The notes: a model not told the origin generated them from the letters alone. Shown: positions 9,038 through 21,114, counted from the stretch's first letter. The stretch: DNA of 42,032 nucleotides from Planctomycetia bacterium (GCA_005776475.1 SXPB01000130.1:1-42032), one strand, 5' to 3'. Numbers and translations: made by a program.

Positions 9038-10221
9038 CCCTCGGCGTCACGCTGCTGGCGTGCACGCGCGAAACGCCGCCAGCACCGCCCGCGACGCAAC
9101 GGGAACCCCGCGTCGTCGACACGGCGACCCTGCCGGAGCACGAAATCCCGGCGGCGGTCCTGACCGAATGCCACGCGCCGTTGCGCGGCGGCATGGACCG
9201 CATCACCGCGACGGTGACCTTGCCCGACGGCGGCGTCGTGCAAGCTTTCGCCGAACTGCCCGAACGGCTGCGCGTGCAATCGCCGCACGGCACGTTCGTG
9301 CTGCTGGGTGATGCCGTACACGCGATCGACGGCGCCGCCGTCGCCGCCGACGACGTCGCCCGCACGCGCGCGCTGCGCGCGATGCTCGACGTCGCCACGT
9401 TCGGACCACTGCATCGCGCCACCGGATGCCGCCGGCTCGGCCCCGATTCGTTCACCGTCACCAGCAGTGGCACGACGGTGCCGAACACCGGCACGCTGAC
9501 GTTGCGCCCACAGACGCTGTTGCCCGCAGCCATCGCCAACGCGAACGGCACCACCACCATCGACGAGTATCTGGTGACTCCCACGACCTTCGTGGCGCGC
9601 GTGCTGACGGCACCACAACTCGGTCGTTGCCAGGTGCTGTTCGAACAGAGCTCCTTCGAATGGGCGCCCGACTTCTTCCGACCGCCTGGGACCGTGCGCG
9701 ACATCGCGCCGGGGCGCACGCGGATGCCGAGTCCCGGCAGCAACACCGAGCCGCGCACCGGCACGCCGATCGAGGTGACCCAGGCCGCATCGCGACTGCT
9801 GTGCGCGAAGGATCCCGGCGACTGGACCGGTCGGGTCGCGGCCTACCGCCCGCTGCACGAGGAACTGCAGCGCCAGGACCAGCACATCGCCGGATTCCCG
9901 GTGTTCTGGCAAGAGAACGGCCAGGCCTGGCTCGGCGCCCCGTTCCGGGCCCGCGCCGAAGGCAAGGCGTTCGCCGCTCCCGCGGGTTTCGACGTGCGCG
10001 AAGTGCCGGCGGCGCGCTGGCTCGTCGTGCATCCCGAGAGCGGCGACCTGGCAACGAAGCTCGCGGCGGGCGAGGCCATGCTGCGCGACGCGTTGGCGCA
10101 ACCCGGCGTCGTGGCCGCCGGCCCGATCCAAGCGCAACCATGGTTCCACCTGCACGAAGGCCTGCCCCCCGAACGCAAGCTGCAGGCGCCGACCGTGCGC
10201 ATGGCGGTGCGGCTGCGCTGA
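9004..10221 (+). CDS. Lipoprotein of unknown function with a possible GyrI-like C-terminal domain
   Basis: The ORF-track frame (8641-10221) is open much further upstream, but residues before 9004 are an arginine-rich shadow of the HEAT gene. GTG 9004 gives a good lipoprotein signal (AQDFRSRLALTLGVTLLAC, lipid Cys20) and a 405-residue protein overlapping the previous gene by 34 bp. Residues about 45-260 are beta-rich with no family I can name, and include an EYLVTPTTFVARVL segment that could be a LolA-like curved sheet. The last 145 residues (ending FDVREVPAARWLVV ... PTVRMAVRLR) resemble the GyrI-like small-molecule-binding fold, with an 'IPA-W' style strand and a short W/H-containing helix. 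Both domain ideas are tentative. It is unusual for a GyrI-like domain to be exported. Confidence 0.65.
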   Translation: MAQDFRSRLALTLGVTLLACTRETPPAPPATQREPRVVDTATLPEHEIPAAVLTECHAPLRGGMDRITATVTLPDGGVVQAFAELPERLRVQSPHGTFVLLGDAVHAIDGAAVAADDVARTRALRAMLDVATFGPLHRATGCRRLGPDSFTVTSSGTTVPNTGTLTLRPQTLLPAAIANANGTTTIDEYLVTPTTFVARVLTAPQLGRCQVLFEQSSFEWAPDFFRPPGTVRDIAPGRTRMPSPGSNTEPRTGTPIEVTQAASRLLCAKDPGDWTGRVAAYRPLHEELQRQDQHIAGFPVFWQENGQAWLGAPFRARAEGKAFAAPAGFDVREVPAARWLVVHPESGDLATKLAAGEAMLRDALAQPGVVAAGPIQAQPWFHLHEGLPPERKLQAPTVRMAVRLR

Positions 10222-10260
10222 CGCCCGCTCCAGATGAGTGACGGCATTGCGGTCGGCACC

Positions 10261-10266
10261 TATCGT
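10261..10266 (+). promoter_or_regulatory. -10-like TATCGT, 6 nt before the start codon
   Basis: TATCGT lies exactly 6 nt before ATG 10273. A GTGACG element at 10238-10243, 17 nt upstream, is a fair -35. A transcript from this box would begin at or next to the ATG. Confidence 0.45.
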
Positions 10267-10272
10267 CGCACC

Positions 10273-11481
10273 ATGCCACTGCCGCCACCTTCGGAGTTCG
10301 CGCGCCACTGGGACCTCGATCCGAACGTCGTGTTCCTCAACCACGGCAGCTTCGGGGCCTGCCCACGCGTCGTGCTGGCGCTGCAACAAGAACTGCGCGC
10401 GCAGATGGAGAGCGAGCCGGTGCGCTTCGTGCACCGCGAGAGCGAACACCGGCTCGACACGGCGCGTGAAGTGCTGGCGCGCTTCGTCGGCTGCAACACC
10501 GACGACCTGGCGTTCGTGCCGAACGCGACGACGGGCGTGAACACCGTGCTGCGGTCGCTCGAGTTCGCGCCGGGCGACGAACTGCTGACCACCGACCATG
10601 AGTACAACGCGTGCCGCAACGTGCTGGACTTCGTGGCGGCGCGCACCGGCGCCAAGGTCGTCGCGGTCGCCGTGCCGTTCCCGCTGGCCTCGCTGCAGCA
10701 GGTCATCGATGCGGTGCTGGCCGGCGTCACGGCGCGCACCCGGCTCTGCCTGCTCGACCACATCACGAGCCCTACCGGCCTCGTGATGCCGGTGGCCCCG
10801 ATCGTGGCCATGCTGCGCGAGCGCGGCATCGACACCCTGGTCGATGGCGCCCACGCCCCCGGCATGGTCCCGCTCGCACTCGAGGATCTCGGCGCCGCGT
10901 ACTACACCGGCAATTGCCACAAGTGGCTGTGCACGCCGAAGGGCTCGGCGTTGCTGTTCGTGCGCCGCGACCGCCAGGCGAAGATCCGACCGCTCGCGAT
11001 CAGCCATGGCGCCAATTCGATGCGCAGCGATCGCTCGCGTTTCCGTCTCGAGTTCGATTTCACCGGCACCGACGACTGCACGCCGTTCCTGTGCATTCCC
11101 GAAGCCCTGCGGTTCCTTGGCAGCCTGTTGCCGGGCGGCATCGCCGGACTGCAGGCGCACAACCACACGCTGGCCCTGTCGGGACGCACGATCGTCGGAG
11201 CGGCCATCGGCACCACGGCGCCGGCGCCGGCGGAGATGATCGGCTCGCTGGCGTCGATGCTGCTGCCCGCCAGCGACGCCCTGCCGACTTCGCCCCTCGG
11301 CCTCGATCCCCTGCAGGTCCGGTTGTTCGATCGCCACCACATCGAAGTGCCGGTGATGCGCTGGACCTCGCCGCGCCTGCGCCTGCTGCGCATTTCGCCC
11401 CAGATCTACAACAGCGAAGCGCAGTACCGCTGGCTCGCCGACGCCGTCGCCAAGGAACTCGCCGACGAACGCATGCACTGA
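10273..11481 (+). CDS. PLP-dependent class V aminotransferase, isopenicillin-N-epimerase-like
   Basis: 402 residues from ATG 10273 (MPLPPPSEFARHWDLDP). The ORF-track start 13 codons upstream is less likely because a -10-like TATCGT sits 6 nt before 10273. The fold-type I signature is intact: FLNHGSFGACP near the N-terminus, PNATTGVNTVL for the cofactor phosphate, LVDGAHAPG with the pyridine-binding Asp191, and NCHKWLCTPKG with the Schiff-base Lys217. The family holds CefD-like epimerases, cysteine desulfurase-like enzymes and kynureninase relatives. The sequence cannot settle the substrate, and no beta-lactam or NAD genes are adjacent, so a generic amino-acid lyase/epimerase role is the safe call. 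A 10-bp perfect hairpin follows 25 nt after the stop. Confidence 0.88.
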   Translation: MPLPPPSEFARHWDLDPNVVFLNHGSFGACPRVVLALQQELRAQMESEPVRFVHRESEHRLDTAREVLARFVGCNTDDLAFVPNATTGVNTVLRSLEFAPGDELLTTDHEYNACRNVLDFVAARTGAKVVAVAVPFPLASLQQVIDAVLAGVTARTRLCLLDHITSPTGLVMPVAPIVAMLRERGIDTLVDGAHAPGMVPLALEDLGAAYYTGNCHKWLCTPKGSALLFVRRDRQAKIRPLAISHGANSMRSDRSRFRLEFDFTGTDDCTPFLCIPEALRFLGSLLPGGIAGLQAHNHTLALSGRTIVGAAIGTTAPAPAEMIGSLASMLLPASDALPTSPLGLDPLQVRLFDRHHIEVPVMRWTSPRLRLLRISPQIYNSEAQYRWLADAVAKELADERMH

Positions 11482-11506
11482 TCGACGCGCCAAGGTGTGG
11501 CGAAAT

Positions 11507-11530
11507 CCGTCAGCGGATTGCCGCTGACGG
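11507..11530. terminator. Perfect 10-bp hairpin downstream of the aminotransferase
   Basis: CCGTCAGCGG and CCGCTGACGG are exact inverted repeats separated by the tetraloop ATTG. It lies 25 nt after the aminotransferase stop and 73 nt before the YfiR-like gene. No T-run follows, so it is either a GC-rich terminator without a U-tract or an operator for the next operon. Confidence 0.5.
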
Positions 11531-11603
11531 CCGATTCCCGTCGCATGCCCCAGTACTCGCGTCAAGACGGCGTCACCGCGACGTCGATGACCAGGGCATC
11601 TCG

Positions 11604-12175
11604 ATGCCCCGGGTCACGTCGACATTCCTGCCGTTCCTCACGGTGGGCGCACTTTCATTGCTTGCCAGCCTTGCGCCGGCACAGAACGGCAACGTCGTCG
11701 GCAAGGAGAACCATGCCGCGACGCTGCGGGCGATGGTGGTGCTGAAGATCGCACCGTACCTGACGGTTGCCGGCGGCGAGAAGCGCAAGGAGTTCCGCAT
11801 CGGCATCGTCGGTGAAGACAGCGTCACCGCGGTCGCCGAGAAACTGCTGTCGGGAAAGAAGGTCGACACCGCCACGGTGAAAGTCGTCGTCATCGACGTG
11901 GCGACGGCAGCGAAGGGCAAGGACGTCGGCAAGTACGACCTGCTCTACCTGGCCACCGCGATCGGCAAGGATGACCTCGCCGCCATCGTCAAGGTGCACG
12001 CCGAGAAGGCGGTGCCGCTGGTGTCCGAGCGGGACGGCTTTGCCGCGAGCGGCGGCAGCGTGCAGCTGTTCGTCAAGGACAACGGCCTGCGCTTCGAGGT
12101 CAACGGCGACGCCTTGAAGAAGCAAGGCCTGGAAGCGAGCAGCCACTTGCTGAAGCTGTCGCAGAAGGGGCCCGA

Positions 12176-12179
<4 letters not shown>
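11604..12179 (+). CDS. YfiR-like (DUF4154) periplasmic protein
   Basis: 191 residues from ATG 11604. The N-terminus [27 protein letters not shown] is a cleavable signal peptide. The mature part fits the YfiR/DUF4154 family: [17 protein letters not shown], the FRIGIVGED strand, [12 protein letters not shown], a YDLLYLAT strand, and the C-terminal [18 protein letters not shown]. The ORF-track start at 10611 lies inside the aminotransferase in another frame and is spurious. Family members are periplasmic regulators; in Pseudomonas YfiR restrains the diguanylate cyclase YfiN. Here the partner is a sensor kinase: the gene overlaps the kinase start by ATGA (12176-12179). The likely role is a periplasmic input or brake for that kinase, which is inference from context. 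Confidence 0.85.
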
Positions 12180-14532
<2,353 letters not shown>

Positions 14533-14536
<4 letters not shown>

Positions 14537-16446
14537 AGTCGTTCCTTCGTCTCACTCCCGGCCTCCTGCTGGCTTCCGTCGCGTTATCGCAAGCCGAAGC
14601 AGCGGCCCAGGAACCCGATCCGCAGGCAGCCGGCGCCGATTTCAACCTGGGCGAACTGTCGCTCGAGCAACTGATGGAGGTGCCGGTCGAAGTCGGCACT
14701 CGCCAGAGCCAGTCGCTGGCGCGCACTGCGGCTTCGGTGTTCGTGATGAACGAACCGGAGATCCGGCGCTCGGGCATGCGATCGGTGGCCGAAGTGCTGC
14801 GCCTCGTGCCTGGCCTCGTGATCGCGCAGGACGTGCCCGGCGCCTACGGCTTCAGCAGCCGCCTCGGTGAGTACGAGTTCGCCGGCATGCTGGTGCTGAT
14901 CGACGGGCAACGCCTCTACACGACGTTGCTGCGCCGCGAGTACTTCCAGGCCATCGACCTGCCGCTCGCGGTGGTCGAACGCATCGAAGTCGTGCGTGGT
15001 CCAGGCGGCGCGCGTTGGGGTGACAAAGCCAGCCAGGGCGTCATCAACATCGTGACCAAGAGGGCCGCCGCCATGGCCGGAGCGCGCATCACCGGGGTGG
15101 TCGGCACCGAGGAACACCTGGCCGGCTCGTTCCGCTACGGGCAGTCGGCCGGAGCCGACACGGATTGGTACCTGTTCGGCAGGCTGGCCCAACGCGACGG
15201 CGGCCATCCGACCACCGCCGGCGACCGCTGGGACAACAACGCAATCGGCATGCGCGTCGACAGCAAGCTGGCCGAGCATACCAACCTCACCGTCGACGGC
15301 CTCTACCACGACAGCTTCCTCGGCGACTCGTACGTCGTCGCTCCCGGCTACTCGTCGCTGAACATGATCAAGGGCGGCCACGTGAAGGCGAAGCTGCGCT
15401 TCGACCACGGCGAGTCCGGCTGGACCGAGGTGCGCGGCGCCGCCGACGGCTACGACCAGGACATCCGCGACTACCTGGACGACGTACCCGACTTCTTCCT
15501 GCGCTACCGCGAGGAGCTGTTCGATGCCTCGGTGCAGCATTCGTGGCGCGCCTCGGCCGAACACACGTTCACGGTCGGCGTCAGCGTGCGCAGCCTGACC
15601 GTCGAGAACTACCGCGTCTTCACCGACGTCGGCAACGAGTACAACGAAACGCGCGGCGATGCTTTCGCAGCTTGGGACTGGGATCTGTCCGAACACGTGC
15701 GGTTCACGCTCGGCGGCAACCTCGGCTACCAGGATGGCAACCGCGGCAGCGGCATCGATTCCCAACCCGACGTGCGCCTCGCCTGGGCGCCGGCGGACGA
15801 CTTCACGGTGTGGACGGCGTTGTCCGCGAACCACGAACCCGACAGCAAGATCGCCGACTCCGGGCTCCTGGTGCGGCGCAAGGCGAGTCAACTGCTCGCC
15901 TACGAACTCGGCCTGCGCAAGCGGTTCGGCGAGAGCCTGCTGCTGCAGCTCGACACGTTCGTGTACTCGGTCGATGACCAGCTCAACGGCTTCGACACCG
16001 AACCGATCAGCGGCGCCACGCTGTACCTGACCGAGGGCAGCACCGATGCCTTTGGCGGCGAACTGCACGCGGCGTGGAACCCGGTGCAACGCGTGCGCAT
16101 CACCAGCTACCTGGCCAGCACCGAGGCGAACTCGCGCAATTTCGACCCGAGTCTGTTCGGCGACCAGTCGACGATCGAAGGCCAGGTGCCGCGCCTGCGC
16201 GGCGGCGCCACGTTCGGCTACGAACCGGTGCCCGGGCTCGAACTCGACTGCAACGTGATCTACACGCAACGTCGCGCCGACATTCCGACATGGTGGCGAG
16301 TCGATCTGCGAATCGGTTGGAACGTCAGCGACGACACGTCGATCGAGGTCGTTGGCCAGAACCTGACCGACCCGCAACATCCGGAGTACTACTACTCCGA
16401 GGAGATCGAGCGCGGCGGCTACTTCATGGTTACGCACCGCTTCTGA
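14533..16446 (+). CDS. TonB-dependent outer-membrane receptor
   Basis: 637 residues with a signal peptide ([26 protein letters not shown]). After the signal comes the [14 protein letters not shown] motif (41-54) seen just before the plug in many receptors of this subgroup. The plug spans about 65-175 and includes [20 protein letters not shown] and [16 protein letters not shown] followed by GVINIVTK. The rest is a beta-barrel of alternating strands ending YFMVTHRF with the expected C-terminal Phe. It should import a siderophore, vitamin or oligosaccharide across the outer membrane; no ligand can be named. The ATGA overlap with the kinase gene makes coupled expression likely, so the YfiR-kinase pair may sense or control this transporter. 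No tonB/exbBD is in the window. Confidence 0.93.
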
Positions 16447-16454
16447 CCGGAGCC

Positions 16455-16496
16455 GGGCGGACCGCCCTGCCAGGCCGCGCCGCCGGGGTTCCGGCG
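16455..16496 (+). terminator. Two GC hairpins after the TonB-receptor operon
   Basis: GGGCG-GAC-CGCCC (16455-16467) and CGCCGG-GGTT-CCGGCG (16481-16496) lie just after the receptor stop at 16446. There is no T-run, and in such GC-rich DNA short hairpins can be chance, but their position between two transcription units fits termination. Confidence 0.35.
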
Positions 16497-16540
16497 CGCG
16501 CGCTCGAAGACCGTAGTAGCGACCGGCACCGCACGCCCAA

Positions 16541-16546
16541 TATCCT
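16541..16546 (+). promoter_or_regulatory. -10-like TATCCT, 6 nt before the start codon
   Basis: TATCCT is followed by GCGCGG and then ATG 16553. The spacing is the same 6 nt found at three other genes here, so a leaderless transcript is predicted. No convincing -35 was seen. Confidence 0.5.
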
Positions 16547-16552
16547 GCGCGG

Positions 16553-19500
16553 ATGACGTGCCGTGCCGCCTTGCTGTTCGTCGCCGTCCTCGCCACCCTC
16601 GCCGCCGCGCCCGCGCAAGGACCACCGCACAACGGTCCGCGCCCGGCCGATGCAGGTTGGTTCGCACTGACGAACGCCCATGTCGTCGCTTCGCCTGGCC
16701 AGGAGCCGGTGGCCGCCACCATCGTCGTGCGCGCCGGCCGCATCGCCAGCGTCGGCAGCGACCCGCCGCCCGCCGGCGCCACCTCCATCGACTGCAGCGG
16801 CCTCACGATCTGGCCGGGCTTCGTCGAACCCTTCTTCGCCAGCGACGTGCCGGCCCTCGATCCCAACGCAGCCGACCAGCACTGGAACACGATGGTGCAG
16901 GCGCAACGGCACGCGCTGGACGGCGCGCTGGTGCCCGCCACCGACCGCGAAGCGCTGCGCCAGCTCGGCTTCACCACCGTCGCCGTAGCACCTTCGGGCG
17001 GCATCTTGAAGGGCAACGCCGCGGTCATCCTGCTCGACGAACCGAACGCCAACACCCCGGCGCGCATCGTGCGTCGCACCGCCTACGCCGCCGCCAGCCT
17101 GCAGACGAGTCGCGACGGCTATCCCGACAGCGAGATGGGCGCGATCGCGCTGCTGCGCCAGATGCTGCTCGACGGCCAGTGGTACGCTCGCTGCCAGAGC
17201 GCGCTCGCCAGCAACCCCGCCCTGCAAGCGCAGGCGCCGCAGCCATCCGCGGTGCTGCAGGCGATCGCCGACGGCTGGTCGCAGCCGTTGTGGTTCGACG
17301 TGCAGGATGAACTGCAGGCACTGCGCGTTCTCAAGATCGCCGCCGAGTTCGAACGCAGCGCGGTCGTCATCGGCAGCGGCATGGAGTTCCGCCGCCTGTC
17401 GGCGCTGGCCGCCGCGAAGGCGCGCATCGTGGTTCCGCTGCACTTCCCCGACGCGCCCGATGTCGCCACCGAAGCCGCCGCCGACCGCGTGTCGCTGCGC
17501 CAGCTGCAATCGTGGGAACAGGCGCCGACCAACAGCAAGCGCCTGCTCGACGCCGGCCTGCCGATCGCGTGGACGACGGTGCGGCTGCGCGACCGCAAGG
17601 ACTTTCCGGCGCGCGTCAGGGAGGCGATGGCGTGCGGCGTGACCACAGCCCAGGCCCTCGCGGCGTTGACCACAGTGCCGGCCGCGTGGCTCGGCATCGA
17701 AGAGCACACCGGCACGATCGCGGTGGGCAAGCTCGCCAACTTCGTCGTCACCGACGGCGATCTGTTCACGCCGAAATGCGAAGTGCGCGACGTCTGGGTC
17801 GGCGGCAACCGCCACGTCGTCAACGCCAGGAAGGACCGCGGTCTCGACGGCGCCTGGTCGTGGACCGAGGGCTTCCCCGGCAGCGGCGGCGGCCCGCCCA
17901 CGCTGACGATCGCTTCCGACAAGGTCACCTGCACGCTCGGTGAGGACAAGTTCGAGACCAGCGGTGTCGTGCGCGACCCCAGCGCGTTGGCCTGCCGCGT
18001 GGCCGGCAAGACTCTCGGCGACGGCGCCCACTGGTTGCGCGTGCATCGCGAAGGCGAACAGCTGGTCGGCGTGTGCACGTCACCCGAAGGCATCGCGCGG
18101 CCGTTCCGCGCCACTCGCGCCGACGCGGGTGCCACGCCGGCGGAGCCGGACAAGAAGGACGCGAAGGACAAGAGCCTGCCGCCGCCCTCGCTCGACCCGC
18201 TGCCGACTCCGCTCGGCGGCTTCGGCCATCTGCAGCTGCCCGCGGCAACGGAGTTCGCGATCGTCAACGCCACGTTGTGGCCGAGCGACGGCCGCGGCGT
18301 GCTGCGCAACGGCGCCGTGGTCGTGCGCAACGGCAAGATCGTCTTCGCCGGCCCCGCCGGTGACATGCCGGCGCTGCGCGAAGGTGCCACCACGATCGAC
18401 GGTCGCGGCAAGCACGTCACGCCCGGCATCATCGACTGCCATTCGCACACCGGCATCGCACGCGGCGTCAACGAAGGCGGCCAGGCGGTCACCGCCGAAG
18501 TGCGCATCGAGGACGTGCTCGACCCCGACGACGTGAATTGGTACCGCCAGCTCGCCGGCGGCGTCACCGCCGTGAATCAGCTGCACGGATCGGCCAACGC
18601 GATCGGCGGCCAGAGCCGCACCACGAAGGTCCGCTTCGGGGTGCTGCAGCCCGACGAGATGCATCTGCAGGGCGCCCCCGCCGGCATGAAGTGGGCCCTC
18701 GGCGAAAACCCGCGCCGCGCCAACGGTTCCGGCACGAACCCGCGCTACCCGAACACGCGCATGGGTGTCGAAGCCCTGCTGCGCGACCGGCTCGCCGCCG
18801 CCGAGTCCTATCGCCGCGAGCAGGCGGCCTACACGGCGCTGGCGCCGACCGCGCGCGCCAAGGTGCTGCCGCCACGCCGCGATCTCGAGCTCGAGGCCAT
18901 CGGCGAGATCCTCGCCGCCACCCGACTCATCCACTGCCACAGCTACCGCCAGGACGAGATCTTCATGCTGTGCGGCCTCGCCAAGGACCACGGCATCAAG
19001 ATCGGCACGTTCCAGCACGTGCTCGAGGGCTACAAGGTCGCCGACGCAATCGCGCAGAACGCGATCGGCGCGTCGGCCTTCAGCGACTGGTGGGCGTTCA
19101 AGCTCGAGGTGCAGGACGCGATCCCGGACAACGGCGCGATCCTGCACGAAGCCGGCGTCGTGGTGTCGTTCAACAGCGACAGCAACGAACACGCGCGGCG
19201 ACTCAACACCGAGGCCGGCAAGGCGGTGAAGTACGGCGGCGTGCTGCCGCACGAAGCGCTTTGCTTCGTCACGCGCAATCCCGCGATCCAGCTCGGCATC
19301 TTCGCGCGCACCGGTTCGTTGACCGCGGGCAAGGACGCCGACCTCGCGCTGTGGTCCGCCGATCCGCTCAGCTACGAGGCGCGTTGCGAAGCGACGTGGG
19401 TCGATGGCCGCCAGCTGTTCTCGCTCGCCGCCGACGCCGAGAAGCGGCAGACGATCGCGAAGGAACGCACTCGCCTGCTGCAACGCGCCCTCGCTGCCCC

Positions 19501-19606
19501 AAAGGGCCGCACCGCGCGCGAGAGCGATCCGAAGGACGCCTACTGGGCCGCCGAAGACATGACCGCCGACTGGTGCTGCCGCACCTGCGAAGGAGAACGC
19601 CGATGA
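16553..19606 (+). CDS. Secreted tandem amidohydrolase (inactive first half, active-looking second half)
   Basis: 1017 residues with a signal peptide ending APAQ. Two amidohydrolase-like modules occur in tandem. The first (about 35-425) has the N-terminal beta part (ATIVVRAGRIASVGSD) and the C-terminal GTIAVGKLANFVVTDGDLF, but where the metal-binding DxHxH belongs it reads WPGFVEPFF. A spacer with PPPSLDPLPTPLGG follows. The second module (about 572-985) has TPGIIDCHSHTG with His630 and His632, LIHCHSYRQ (His794, His796), a further His in GTFQHV and FNSDSNE with Asp876, then TGSLTAGKDADLALW. The second module should therefore be a metal-dependent hydrolase acting on a C-N bond in the periplasm, perhaps a dipeptide or cyclic amide; the first is probably structural. 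Its stop overlaps the next start as ATGA. Confidence 0.9.
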   Translation: MTCRAALLFVAVLATLAAAPAQGPPHNGPRPADAGWFALTNAHVVASPGQEPVAATIVVRAGRIASVGSDPPPAGATSIDCSGLTIWPGFVEPFFASDVPALDPNAADQHWNTMVQAQRHALDGALVPATDREALRQLGFTTVAVAPSGGILKGNAAVILLDEPNANTPARIVRRTAYAAASLQTSRDGYPDSEMGAIALLRQMLLDGQWYARCQSALASNPALQAQAPQPSAVLQAIADGWSQPLWFDVQDELQALRVLKIAAEFERSAVVIGSGMEFRRLSALAAAKARIVVPLHFPDAPDVATEAAADRVSLRQLQSWEQAPTNSKRLLDAGLPIAWTTVRLRDRKDFPARVREAMACGVTTAQALAALTTVPAAWLGIEEHTGTIAVGKLANFVVTDGDLFTPKCEVRDVWVGGNRHVVNARKDRGLDGAWSWTEGFPGSGGGPPTLTIASDKVTCTLGEDKFETSGVVRDPSALACRVAGKTLGDGAHWLRVHREGEQLVGVCTSPEGIARPFRATRADAGATPAEPDKKDAKDKSLPPPSLDPLPTPLGGFGHLQLPAATEFAIVNATLWPSDGRGVLRNGAVVVRNGKIVFAGPAGDMPALREGATTIDGRGKHVTPGIIDCHSHTGIARGVNEGGQAVTAEVRIEDVLDPDDVNWYRQLAGGVTAVNQLHGSANAIGGQSRTTKVRFGVLQPDEMHLQGAPAGMKWALGENPRRANGSGTNPRYPNTRMGVEALLRDRLAAAESYRREQAAYTALAPTARAKVLPPRRDLELEAIGEILAATRLIHCHSYRQDEIFMLCGLAKDHGIKIGTFQHVLEGYKVADAIAQNAIGASAFSDWWAFKLEVQDAIPDNGAILHEAGVVVSFNSDSNEHARRLNTEAGKAVKYGGVLPHEALCFVTRNPAIQLGIFARTGSLTAGKDADLALWSADPLSYEARCEATWVDGRQLFSLAADAEKRQTIAKERTRLLQRALAAPKGRTARESDPKDAYWAAEDMTADWCCRTCEGERR

Positions 19607-20958
19607 ACCCGCAGCACTTCCCCCGCCTGGGCCTGCTCGCGCCCATTCTCGCGGCTTCGCTCGCCGCCCAGGACCTGATCCCGAAGGCGCCACCGCAGCC
19701 ACTGCCCGTCGTGTTGCAGAATGCGGTGCTGCACACGGTGACCGGCGGCATCGTGCTCAGCGGCACGCTGTGGTTCTTCGACGGCCAGATCCGCGGCGTG
19801 CTGCCGGCGGGCGAGACGCCGAAGCTGCCCGACGGACAGCAACCCCTCGTGCTCGACCTGCAGGGCAAGCACGTGTTCCCGGGCATGATCGCCGGCAACA
19901 GTTCGCTCGGCCTCGTCGAACTCGGCATGGTGCGGCAATCGGTCGACAGCGACGAACTCGGCGAGATGTCGCCGGAGACGCTGGCGATGGTCGCGGTCAA
20001 TCCCGACTCGGCGCTGCTGCCGGTCGCGCGCGCGAACGGCGTGCTCGCCGCGGTGACGTTCCCGGTCGGTGGGTTGTTGCCGGGCCGCGCGTCGGCGCTG
20101 CAGCTCGACGGCTGGACCAATGCGGACCTGGCGGTGAAGGCGGATGCGGGCCCGGTCGTGGTCTGGCCCGCGCAAGCCAGCGGCGGCGAACGCGGTCGCC
20201 GCGGTAGCCGCCCCGGCGGACCCGGCGCCGCGGCGGCCGTCGAAGGTGGCGATGCGACGAAGAAGGCGCGGGCCCGCATCGACGATGCGTTCCTCGCGGC
20301 ACGCGCCTGGCTCACCGCATGGACGGCGGACACCACGCTGCCGATCGACATCCGGCACCAGGCGCTGGCGCCGGCCGTGCGTCGCGAGGCACCGGTGTTC
20401 GTGCTGGCCGACGATCTCGAGCAGATCGAGTCGGCGGTCCTGTGGGCGCGCGATCGCGAGCTGCGCATCGTGATCGTCGGCGGCCGCGACGCCGCCAGCT
20501 GCGCCGCCCTGCTGCGCGAACGCAAGGTGCCGGTCGTGGTCACCGGCGTGCACCGGTTGCCACGGCGCGACGACAGCGCCTACGACGAGCCGTTCACGCT
20601 GCCGGCGCGGCTGTCGCAACTCGGGGTGACGTTCTGCATCGCGAGTGGCGGCGACGCGAGCAACGAGCGCAACCTCCCCTACCACGCGGCGACGGCGGCG
20701 GCGTTCGGGCTGGATCGCGAGAAGGCGTTCGCGGCGGTGACACACGATGCGGCAGTGGTGTTTGGCATCGACGATCGCCTGGGCTCGCTGGCGGTGGGCA
20801 AGGATGCGACGTTGTTCGTGGCCGATGGGCATCCGTTCGATCTGGCGACGAAGATCGAGTTGGCGTTCGTGCGCGGGCGGCAGGTGGATCTGCGCAGCAA
20901 GCACACGGAGCTGGCGAAGAAGTACCGCGAGCGCTACCGGCAGCTGCGCGGCAAGTAG
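19603..20958 (+). CDS. Secreted amidohydrolase-like protein lacking the HxH motif
   Basis: 451 residues from ATG 19603, which overlaps the previous stop and is preceded by a good Shine-Dalgarno sequence (AAGGAGA, about 8 nt upstream). The ORF-track extension to 18538 is a shadow. The signal peptide runs to about ILAASLAAQ. The amidohydrolase frame is clear from VLQNAVLHTVTGG, LWFFDGQIRGVLP, LQGKHVFPGM and the C-terminal LGSLAVGKDATLFVADG. The motif that should be DxHxH reads FPGMIAGNSSLG, so two of the metal ligands are missing. A low-complexity Gly/Arg/Ala loop (about 190-225) interrupts it. Genes of this type often come in pairs with another amidohydrolase; it may be a non-catalytic partner of 16553-19606. 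Confidence 0.85.
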   Translation: MNPQHFPRLGLLAPILAASLAAQDLIPKAPPQPLPVVLQNAVLHTVTGGIVLSGTLWFFDGQIRGVLPAGETPKLPDGQQPLVLDLQGKHVFPGMIAGNSSLGLVELGMVRQSVDSDELGEMSPETLAMVAVNPDSALLPVARANGVLAAVTFPVGGLLPGRASALQLDGWTNADLAVKADAGPVVVWPAQASGGERGRRGSRPGGPGAAAAVEGGDATKKARARIDDAFLAARAWLTAWTADTTLPIDIRHQALAPAVRREAPVFVLADDLEQIESAVLWARDRELRIVIVGGRDAASCAALLRERKVPVVVTGVHRLPRRDDSAYDEPFTLPARLSQLGVTFCIASGGDASNERNLPYHAATAAAFGLDREKAFAAVTHDAAVVFGIDDRLGSLAVGKDATLFVADGHPFDLATKIELAFVRGRQVDLRSKHTELAKKYRERYRQLRGK

Positions 20959-20968
20959 GTTGTTGCAC

Positions 20969-20981
20969 GGGCACGCTGCCC
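20969..20981 (+). terminator. Short hairpin after the amidohydrolase pair
   Basis: GGGCA-CGC-TGCCC starts 10 nt after the stop at 20958. The stem is only 5 bp and no T-run follows, so this is a weak candidate. Confidence 0.25.
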
Positions 20982-21114
20982 TCGAACCTCGTTTGCAACC
21001 GCCCACTGGCAAGGGGCGATTGACTCGCTAGCGCGGCCCCTCGGCACCACATGCGTGGATGGAATAGGATGGTCGTTCGCTACGAACGGCCGCAAAGGAT
21101 GGCTCCGGAAGCAA

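Noticed and set aside
8650-11565. 971-residue minus-strand ORF
   Set aside because: Antisense of the HEAT lipoprotein, the second lipoprotein and the aminotransferase; composition is typical of GC-rich shadows.
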